Shown: one piece after another, positions 17,638-26,700 of the stretch
How the letters are laid out: the number at the start of each line of letters is the position of its first letter
Numbering within the stretch: the first letter of the stretch is position 1
Origin: Rothia nasisuis
GTDB lineage: Bacteria; Actinomycetota; Actinomycetes; Actinomycetales; Micrococcaceae
DNA: 64,000 nucleotides
NCBI RefSeq assembly: GCF_928381405.1
Contig: NZ_CAKMSB010000004.1
Coordinates: 206,032 to 270,031 of the forward strand
Direction of reading: 5' to 3'
Program-made: the position numbers and the translations under genes
Notes under the pieces: generated by a model
Told to the model about the DNA's origin: nothing
The model's database searches: none
The model's input: only the letters and a program-made list of their open reading frames with translations

Positions 17638-18447
17638 ATGACCTACCCTTTTGAAGCTCATATGGCTCCTGCCCGATTTGCTTCCTACGCTTCATGGAGC
17701 CCGAATAGAGAGGCACAGAGAGCGCTTTATCTGTGGAATATCGAGTTGGCCCAGGCCCTCAATACAACGTTAGGTCATGTTGAAGTTTTCTTGAGACACG
17801 CTATCGACACCCAGCTACGCACCTGGAATTTACAGCAACCACGCTTAGACCCCATGTCAGAAGTTCCCCCTCGTGATCCCAGGCATCGGTACGGTGGAGC
17901 TAGCGAAGAGTGGCTAAAGCACCCGGCCAAAGAATTAGCCACACTTATCATCACCGGGCGAGGTAGAAAAACTTCCCCTTACGATACGGCCTACCAGCGA
18001 GCTGTTGCTGACCAAAGCAACCGAATTGCCACCCACCCCAGATACGGTCACACGGTTAACTACGACGACATTCTTGCTCATACAACTCTGGGGCTTTGGG
18101 GGCGCCTCTTACCCGATGCGAGATATAGGACTGACCCTTCCAATCCAAGGTATCTGAGCCGCGACAAGCAGAGAATACGCGATGCGCAGATTAAACTCTG
18201 GAATGAAAGTATCAAAAATGCCTTTCCTCACCAGAACGCCTATCCGTATCTCATCTCCCATCGAGTCAACCAGGTAAGTACTGCTCGAAACCGCATAGCT
18301 CATCAAGAAAGCCTGCTCAACGTTGATGTTAAGAAGGTTTTCCGCTCCGCTGTCCGCCTTACTCAAGCTATCGATCCAGCCCTTGGAAGCTGGGTAGCTG
18401 GCACTTCTCGCGTTATGCAGGTCTACGCTAATAAACCCTATGGATAG
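17638..18447 (+). CDS. Abi-like protein with HEPN RNase motif
   Basis: A 269-residue protein of the Abi_2/AbiD-AbiF style, related to abortive phage infection. The C-terminal half contains the HEPN ribonuclease motif R-X4-H as Arg217-Asn-Arg-Ile-Ala-His222 (ARNRIAHQE). Family features before it include WNIELAQALNTTLGHVEVFLRHAID near the N-terminus. HEPN proteins of this type usually cleave RNA, often tRNA or rRNA, when triggered. No partner antitoxin or nucleotidyltransferase lies next to it, so it stands alone between the pxp operon and the GntR gene. Base composition is less GC-rich than the neighbours, which suggests acquisition. Confidence 0.75.
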   Translation: MTYPFEAHMAPARFASYASWSPNREAQRALYLWNIELAQALNTTLGHVEVFLRHAIDTQLRTWNLQQPRLDPMSEVPPRDPRHRYGGASEEWLKHPAKELATLIITGRGRKTSPYDTAYQRAVADQSNRIATHPRYGHTVNYDDILAHTTLGLWGRLLPDARYRTDPSNPRYLSRDKQRIRDAQIKLWNESIKNAFPHQNAYPYLISHRVNQVSTARNRIAHQESLLNVDVKKVFRSAVRLTQAIDPALGSWVAGTSRVMQVYANKPYG

Positions 18448-18565
18448 CAGGTCTTGTCACGATGAGTGCCCGCGCCACGTCAGCGAACTTCTGCACCTAC
18501 CCGCATCCCCAGGTGCGGGGTTGGGCGCTTAACTGCCGTGGGTTCTTGCTCGGTAGAATGAAACC

Positions 18566-19291
18566 GTGAACCCCGAGACTACCAACCTTGATGTCGTCCC
18601 GTCTTTAGCTGATATTGCCCGCACCCGGCCGAATCATGCTCAAACTACCGATTGGGCTGCCGATACTCTGCGTACCGCCATGGACGCCGGTGCCCTTACC
18701 CCCGGCTCCAAGCTCACCGAGGAGCACCTGGCAGCTACTTTGGGGGTCTCCCGCAACACCCTGCGGGCAGCTTTCACCCTGTTGGAGGCCCAGAACCTGG
18801 TTGAGCGCGTTCCTAACCGGGGTGTTTTTGTAGCTAACCCAGGCCCGGAGCAGGTCACCGATCTCTTTATCGAGCGGTGGGCTATTCAGGCTGCTGCCCT
18901 CGACGTGGCACCGGCAGGTCCTATCCCCCAGGCCCATCGGGCTCTAACTCGTGCTGAGGAGGCCCGGGAGCGCGGGTCGGTCACGGGCATGGCGGGCGCT
19001 AACCAGGATTTTCACCGGGCCCTGGTCGATAGCGCCGGCTCTGCCCGCCTGACCCAGGCAATGTCACGCATCCTAGCTGAAATGCGCCTGCTCTTCTTTT
19101 CTCAGGTGACAGTGCCGGCTTTTCACGCCCCCTATGTGGAGCGCAACGCCCACCTCTTGGATCTGGTTGAGTCTGGCCAGCGGGAGGCAGCCCGCACCTA
19201 CCTGCGTGATTACCTAGGTGAGTCCCGTAGCTACTTCACGCAGGGGGCGGGTTGCGGGGCAGAAAGAGGCGGCCCACAGGGCCCTGCGTAG
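18566..19291 (+). CDS. GntR-family regulator with FCD ligand domain
   Basis: 241 residues. The N-terminal winged helix has GALTPGSKLTEEHLAATLG and VSRNTLRAAFTLLEAQNLVERV with wing NRGVFVA (about residues 35-95). The C-terminal all-helical FCD domain carries the spaced His/Asp metal-site pattern (DFHRALVDSAG, ERNAHLLDLVESG). GTG 18566 is the first in-frame start. FCD regulators usually sense carboxylates. Its place beside the pxp operon, and the palindromes before pxpBC and the NRAMP-like gene, suggest that it controls oxoproline genes; this is inference. The 118 nt before it hold a CCCGCA/TGCGGG hairpin. Confidence 0.85.
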   Translation: MNPETTNLDVVPSLADIARTRPNHAQTTDWAADTLRTAMDAGALTPGSKLTEEHLAATLGVSRNTLRAAFTLLEAQNLVERVPNRGVFVANPGPEQVTDLFIERWAIQAAALDVAPAGPIPQAHRALTRAEEARERGSVTGMAGANQDFHRALVDSAGSARLTQAMSRILAEMRLLFFSQVTVPAFHAPYVERNAHLLDLVESGQREAARTYLRDYLGESRSYFTQGAGCGAERGGPQGPA

Positions 19292-19382
19292 CTACCCGCT
19301 AGCCTAGAGCGATAGGCTCCTGCAACAGCACGCGGAAGTCTGAATTCTTCTCGGAAAAGCACCTGCCCAACTTCTCCTGGCC

Positions 19383-20786
19383 TTAGGCGGTCTCGGAGGT
19401 TGCCCCGTCCCACAGGGAGGCTGGCACTTTGGCAGTAAGGGCAAGGCTGAAACACCAAAGGGTAAGTAGCAGGAGGCTCACCAGCCACACCCCGGTCGTA
19501 CTGGGCAGGTGGTGCCAGGTGATTACTACGCTCACCAGCACCACACCCCAGGCGCTCAGTATCGTTTTGATCATCATGAAGAGCGTGGTGCTTTCGTCCA
19601 TGGAGTCTGGGGGTATATCGAGAAAGGCAGCGGCTTGGGCGATGAGCACCGGCTGGCTTAGGAAGAGGCTAAAACAGAACATCGCTAGGGCAAACACCAG
19701 GCCAGGGTGGGGTAGGTGGGCAATAATTACGGTGATGAGTGCCGCACCTACATAACCCAAAATCATAAGTTTGCGGGTGCCTAGAAACTTCTTTAAGGGA
19801 ATCATGAGCTGCCCGCCAACGAGCAATCCCAGAGTTTCGGGGAACATCATCAGGCCGATTGTCTGCGTATCTATCCCACGCGCTGCGAGAAGAACCGGAA
19901 CAAAAAATAAGAAGCCGGTCAGAGCTGCAAAACTGATACCCACCGATACCGTGGCAGAGCGGAACATCCTAGAGGTGAAAGCGCCAACCGCCAGCGCCGG
20001 GTACGGGCGCTTTTGCGCGCGTTTCCAGCTGTAGAACATCAGGGCTCCCGCGAGGAGGGTGAGCACAGTGAGCGCCAGGTAGGTCAGAGGGGAGCTTGCT
20101 CTGCTGGTAGCGTTCGCAATTGCTACCGGTAACAGGGCGAGACCCACCGTTGATATAAGGACGAGAACGAGACCCACCCTGTCAATCTTAAGAGCCGTAG
20201 CGGTCTGGTCTGGGGCCTCTGGTTTCATGCAGAAACAGGCCGCCAGAAATACCCCCATGCTGAAAGCGGCAAGAAGGGTGAAGATAGAGCGCCAGCCCAT
20301 GTGTTGGGCCATAATCCCACCAAGAACCGGCCCAAGCATAGGGGCTATAGTAAGCGGGATGAGGGTCAGACGAGAAATTCTCAGGCGGTCAGCACCCGTG
20401 GCGTTTCGATACATCATGGCAAGCCCCACGGGCACAAGTACACCCGAACTCACACCCTGGATAATCCGCCCTGCAAGAAGCATCCAGACGCTGTTAGCTA
20501 TTCCTGATAGGAGCAGCCCTATGCCGAGCCCGGCGAGGAAGATACGAAAAACTCGGGCGGCACCCAGCCTAGCTCCCAACCATCCAGCAAGGGGAAGGAC
20601 GGCTGCGGAAGCGATGAGAAAGGCCCACTCTACTCCGCTCAAATCAGCAGGGGTGACCTTGAAGGTTGCTGCCATCAGCGGGAGCACCGGTACGACCACG
20701 GTGCCGTCAAACCCGTTGATAGACATGGCACAGAGATAGATGATGATATGTGTCAGGGGGATGTTAGCGCCCTGGTGCTGCTTCAT
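19383..20786 (-). CDS. MFS exporter of the siderophore cluster (DHA2-like)
   Basis: A 467-residue major facilitator protein with about 12-14 hydrophobic segments. The N-terminal motif FDGTVVVPVLPLM and the loop GWLGARLGAARVFRIFLAG fit multidrug-type proton antiporters. Its start codon lies 23 nt inside the end of the NRPS gene, in another frame, so translation is probably coupled. That coupling and the lack of another exporter in the cluster make export of the catechol siderophore its likely job, the role of EntS or YmfE-like pumps elsewhere. It is the last gene of the minus-strand fep-NRPS transcript. The gap to the convergent GntR gene is under 100 nt. Confidence 0.85.
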   Translation of the reverse strand: MKQHQGANIPLTHIIIYLCAMSINGFDGTVVVPVLPLMAATFKVTPADLSGVEWAFLIASAAVLPLAGWLGARLGAARVFRIFLAGLGIGLLLSGIANSVWMLLAGRIIQGVSSGVLVPVGLAMMYRNATGADRLRISRLTLIPLTIAPMLGPVLGGIMAQHMGWRSIFTLLAAFSMGVFLAACFCMKPEAPDQTATALKIDRVGLVLVLISTVGLALLPVAIANATSRASSPLTYLALTVLTLLAGALMFYSWKRAQKRPYPALAVGAFTSRMFRSATVSVGISFAALTGFLFFVPVLLAARGIDTQTIGLMMFPETLGLLVGGQLMIPLKKFLGTRKLMILGYVGAALITVIIAHLPHPGLVFALAMFCFSLFLSQPVLIAQAAAFLDIPPDSMDESTTLFMMIKTILSAWGVVLVSVVITWHHLPSTTGVWLVSLLLLTLWCFSLALTAKVPASLWDGATSETA

Positions 20787-23700
20787 TGTTGGTCACCTTA
20801 GCTACGATCCGGGCGGCGATGGTTGAGATAGGTAGAGCCTGCGTCATCTCACGGTGAGTGCAGTCAATGGGGTACACGGTGAGCGAACCCTTGATGAACC
20901 TGTCCCATTCATGGGGGTCATGATCGGGGCCAACGCCAGCACGGGTAGCCTGGAAGAAGAGAACGTCCGCCGCAAGAGCCGGGTGGGCGTACTCTCTCAA
21001 GATTTTTGCGGTATTGCGGTATGTGAGGGTGAGCGCCTCAATAATTTCTGCGGGAAGGCCTGCCATCGGTGAGGCGTGTTCTTTGAGGGCACCTTGCAGT
21101 GCAGCTAGGGTGAAGTCCCCCGCGAGGACTTCATCTTCTAGTCCAGACATCGCGAGCACCGCTGAGACGGCGTCCTCTAACGGGGGCTCACCTACGCCCG
21201 TTTCGGCTTCAGACGGGTAGGCATCCAGAAGTGCTACAACACCCAGGTCTAGTCCGGCCGTGAGGGCACGGTGGGCAAGGACCTGGGCGACCATACCACC
21301 CAGGGACCACCCGATGATATGGATGGGGCCACCGGGGTGCACCCGGCGAATTTCATTGAGGTAGTCCTCTGCCATATCTGCAAGGGAGCCGGGCTGTTGA
21401 CCGGGTTCCAGGACGCCGCGTGCTTGTAGCCCCCAGATGGGGATGGCAGCGGGGACGTGTTGGGTGAGGGAAGAGTAGCACCAGGACAGTCCACCAGCGG
21501 GGTGAAGACAGTAGATGGCACCGTAGGGAGAGGGGCCTTCTGAGCGTTGGAGGGGAATAAGCACCTGTAGGTCCTCTTTAGTACCCGTGGCATCGCGCTC
21601 TAAGGCGTCAGCCAGTAGCTCAATCGAAGGAGAACGCATCACTGTGCCCACACGCAGGCTGTGGCCGGTAGCTTTTTCTATAGCGGCAACTAGTTCGACT
21701 GCCAGCATAGAATGGCCCCCCAGGTCGAAGAAAGAGTCTTCGACGGAGCAACTCTCAATGCCCAGCACTTGAGTGAAGCAGCTGTGTAGCTGGCCTTCTA
21801 GCTCGCTACCTGGCGGGCGGGCGCCGCTGGTCTTCAAGAGGGGGAGGGGGAGGGCGTCAACGTCCAGCTTGCCGTTGACAGTCAGGGGTAGTTTTTCCAT
21901 GAAGATAATCGAGGAGGGCACCATGTAGGCGGGTAGGATTGCTGCGAGATATTTTCGCACAGCGGCCGAATCCGCCTGTTCGGTAGAAGGTACAACCATG
22001 TAGAGCAGCAGCCTTTTATCTCTTTCACTGCGGCCGATAACCCGGGCAAAGCTGTCCTGTGCGGCAGGGTAGCTCAGTGCGGCTGTTTCTACCTCACCCA
22101 GTTCGATACGGAACCCGCGTAACTGAACCTGGCGATCTGCGCGTCCTCTGAAATCAAGGGTCCCGTCAGGGAGCCGAACTGCGAGGTCACCTGACCGGTA
22201 CATTTTGGGGGCACCGGTAATTTTGAGCCCGTTGTGGGGTAGGGTTGCGAGCGCTGCACGGGCGAAGGGGTCATCGACAAATTTCTGGGCGGTGAGGTCT
22301 TCACGCCCCCAATAGCCCTGGGCAAGGCCTGCACCGCCAACACAGATTTCACCGGTGATACCGTCGGGGACGGGGTGCCCGCCCTCGTCAAGCAGGTAAA
22401 CCGAGAGATCTGGTATGGGTTCACCTACGGGGCTGGTGCCGCTACTTGTTTCGGTGACCACCTGGTAGGTAACGTGCACCGTTGTCTCAGTAATTCCATA
22501 CATATTGATGACCTGGCATTCGGTGGACGGGTGGTTCTGCTGCCAGCGGTGCACCATAGGCAGGTCCATTGCTTCACCTCCCAGCACAACGGCTCTCAAG
22601 GAGGGCAGATCTAAGGGTGTCTGCTCGTCGAGGATAACCAACTGGCTAAAAGCGGATGGTGTCTGGTTCAGAATAGTGACGTTTTCGCGGCTAAGGAGCT
22701 GGCCAAATTCTTGGGGGCTCCTGCTAAGGTCGTGGGGCACCAATACTAGGGAGCCGCCAGTGAGCAGTGCACCGAACATTTCCCACACCGCAAAGTCGAA
22801 GGCATAGGAATGGAAGAGCGCCCAGGTATCAACGGGCGAAGCGCCAAACCAGTGGTCGGTTGAGGCCAGCAGGCGCAGGACGTTGCGCTGGGGGATTACT
22901 ACGCCCTTGGGGCGGCCGGTAGAGCCTGAGGTAAAGATGATGTAAGCGGGGGTGTCTGCTGTAATCTTAGGCGCTTCGAGGCCCCCGTGGCAGGGGCTAA
23001 TCTTTTCGAGGTCAACGAGGGCACAATGATCGATCAGTTGCGAATCGAGCTCCTGTAGCACAGGTGCCCGATGATGCAGAATTGCCGAGACCTCAGCGTC
23101 CTGCAGAATGATGCTTAGACGTGATAAGGGGTATTCCGGGTCTAGGGGGACATAGGTCACCCCAGCCCGCACGGCTCCTATGACAGCAGCAATCTGCTGG
23201 CTTGACCGTGGCACCAGGAGCGCCACGCGGTTGCCGGGACCTAGGCCCTGTGACCACAGATAGTCGCGCACCAGTCTGGACTGGTCGTCCAGTTGACGGT
23301 AGGTCACCTCTTTACGAGCGCCGTCGGGCTGGACGTCGATGAGCGCGCGGCGGTCTGCATGTTGCGTCAGCAACTTTTCGAGGTGTTCACTCAGAGAGCG
23401 GTCGTCTGCTAAAGCTGCCGCCCCGGTCAGTTCATCGGTATTTTGTTCGTGTTGCTGTAACCGGTAAGTCAGCATGCGCTGGGCCTCCCGATGGGCGCTG
23501 TGCACACCTGCCTGGTCGAGAGGCCGGTCCCAGAGTTTTATATCGGGCTTTTTTAGGGTTACTTCTACCAGTTCGAGTAGCCATCGCAGTATTCTCTGGG
23601 CGGTTTCTGCATCAAAAATATCCGTAGCGTATTCAAGGCGCACTTCTCGTGTCTCAGCCTCACTGCCAGTATGCACGGTTGAGAATTCAAAGGTCAGATC

Positions 23701-26700
23701 GAACTTTGAGGTGCCCGTACCCACGGTGTAAGGGGTCACGCTGTGGCCGGGGGTAATCTGCCAGGCTTCCTGCTCAATATTTTGTTCTATCACCATCACT
23801 TGAAAGAGGGGGTGGTAGGCGGTTGAGCGCACCGGGTTCACCGCGTTAACTACCTCGTCAAAGGGCACGTGGGCGTGGGCCAGCAGCTGGGTGGTGTTCA
23901 TTTTAATACGCTGGATGAGCTCCTCAAAGCGCGGGTTACCAGAAGTATCTACCCTGGTGAGTACCGTGTTAGCTGCAAAAGTGATTGCAGCTTCTTCCTG
24001 CGGGGTAGACCGGTTAGCTATCACGGTACCCAGTGCAATATCATTTCCTGCCCCGCAACGGGTGAGCAGCATAGAGGTAAAGCCCTGGAGGAGCATAAAA
24101 GGGGTGGCTCCCAGGTTCTGGGCTTGTTGTTTTAGCAAGGATGCCAGCTCTACCGGCATTCTCGCTCGGACTTCACCGCCGCTGTGGTTACGTTCTTGAG
24201 GGCGCGGGCGATCGCTGGGCAAATCCAGAACGGCGGGTAGGGCTTGGGCGTATTTCTTCCACCATTGCAGATCTTCCTCTGTTGTGTTTGCCACCTCCGG
24301 TGTTGCTGAAAGGGGTAGTACTTCGGTCAGCCTTGAGTCTGTTGCGTGCTGTGCATAAGCCCGGGCAAAGATGCGGGTGAAGGCAGAAAGCGCCCATCCG
24401 TCCACCGCGATATGGTGAAAAATCAGAATGAGCCGGGCAGCGGCCCCGGCACTGCTCACGAAAGCCTGGAGAGGTAGGTCTTGCGATACGTCGATGACTA
24501 CGCCAAGACGGTTCACTTGCTCCCGAGCATCTGTTAGATACTCCACGGGGTGCACTCTGAAGCGCCGCCGAATATCGGCCGCGTCTAGCCGGTGTAGACG
24601 GACTTCTCCCTGCTGGTCGATACGGTACAGTGAACCCAGCGAGGGGTAGCTTTGCAGTACATCCAGCAAAGCGTGTTCGCACCGTTCTTGGTCAAAGTCT
24701 TGAGCGGGGATATCAAAAATAAGGGGGACGGTATACAGGGCTGAGGCCCCTTCAGCCCGATCAATAAACCAGATGCGTTTCTGCGCACTTGTCAGAACTT
24801 CATCGCTCTTAGAGGGCAGGGAAGTTTTTTCTTGCGCTACCCCTAGCAACTGTGGTGGGTTCTCAGCGCAGAGGGCTCCCACCGATGCCACACTGGAATC
24901 GGCAAAGAGGTGGGTAAGGTTCACCCCTGTGTATCCGAGGTCGTGTAACTGACTGACCGTGCGCATGGCACTCAGTGAGTTACCGCCCAGAGAGAAGAGG
25001 GTGGTTTCAGAAGAAACGTGGTCTAGGGGTACCGATGTGCATTCCGCGTATATTTCGGCCACTAGATGTTCCTCTACGCTCAACTCGGCTCCCTTTCGGC
25101 CCGTGTGACCGAGAGCGCCCGGGGCCGGTAACCGGGAGCGATCAACCTTGCCTCTGTCGGTCAGAGGCAGGGAGGTAAGCGGTACGAGAACAGCAGGGAC
25201 GTGAGCTACTGGCAGGGAATCCATCAGACGATGGCGTAGCTCATCCGAGAAAGCTGGATTTTGGTATTCTGGCTCCACGACGACGTACCCCACCAGGCGT
25301 TCCCCAGCGCCGTCGTCTCGCACCAGTACAACTGCTTGGGCCACCTCAGGTTGTGCACACAGCGCAAGCTCAACCTCCTGCCCCTCAATGCGCACCCCGT
25401 TCAAAGACAGTTGGCTATCGATCCGCCCGAGAAGCGTGTACCTACCGTCATGCTCTTCCCTCACCAAGTCACCGCTACGGTACATACTCCCGGCATCAGT
25501 TTCAATAAATCGAGCTGCGGTTTCTTCAGGCAGATCAAGGTAGCCCGCTGACACAGAAGCACCGCCAAGCCATAGTTCACCGGGGAACCCCACAGGGCAG
25601 GCCTGCCCCCATGAGGTGGTCACCAGAGCGAACTGCCGGGGTGACGAAGTACCGATAGTGGGCTGCTCGTAATCGGCAATCACAGCAAAGGTGGCCTCAA
25701 CGGTATTCTCAGTGGGACCGTAAGAGTTGATAGCGTTGAGGTGCGGGCGGGTGTGCAGGTAGTCCCATAAACTTTCAGGGCAGGCATCCCCGCCGATAAT
25801 AATTGTTGAGGGGCCAGGTTTACCCTGGTCGCATTCAAGACCTACACACAATAGCTCTTGCAGCATCACCGGTGAAATGTCTATACCATCAATGCAGTGC
25901 CCCAAGAGGTAGTCTCGGTGCGCCCTGGGGTCTCTCAGAGTATTTGTATCAGGCAGGTAGAGCGCATGGCCCAGCATGAAGAAACCCAGGGGGCTCAGCG
26001 ACGAGTCGAAGGCAAAAGAATGTTCGTGAACGAACCGATGGGGGCGTTGCTGCCCAGAGGCAGCATAGACTCTAGGTAGGTATTCTTCTGCAAGGGTACG
26101 CACGTAGTTTTCTAGATTTCGGTAACGCACCATCACCCCTTTAGGGGTCCCGGTTGTACCCGAGGTGAAGAGGATGTAGGCAATGTCGTCGGGGCGGGGC
26201 TCTGCGAGTTCACCTGTGCTCTGCAAAGTGTAGTTAGCGAGAGCCTGTTGTACATGGTAGTTATCGAGAGTAATGACGGTTTTTACTTGACTCAAGAACT
26301 CCTGACACCCGTATTTATCAACGGTATTTTGCAAAGTGAGCACTATATCTGGCTGGACTTGTTCCACCAGGTCGCGCACACGGTTTTTAGGCCAGCTCGT
26401 ATCGCAAGGGATGAAGGTATGCCCGCTGTAGAGAGCCGCTAAGGGCGCTATAACTGCCCAGATGCTACGCTCCAAAAGTAATAGGACTCTTTTCTGCGGT
26501 GTAGTCGCGGCACCGAGCAAACGGGCCAAAGCCACAATGTATCGCTGCACTTGGTCACCGGTGAGTACCCGGTCAGGAGCGTAAAGTACCGGGGTTTTAC
26601 CTTTAAATCGCTCCAGAAAACGAGATAGGTAGTGCATCTCGTCTGTGGTCTCCGCCGGGACTTGCGGCAACCGGTCGGTCAGGCTTAGGCTGCTGAGTGC

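Noticed and set aside
18448..18565. tRNA gene before the GntR regulator
   Set aside because: Only a single GC-rich hairpin is present; there is no cloverleaf, T-loop GTTCGA or CCA end.
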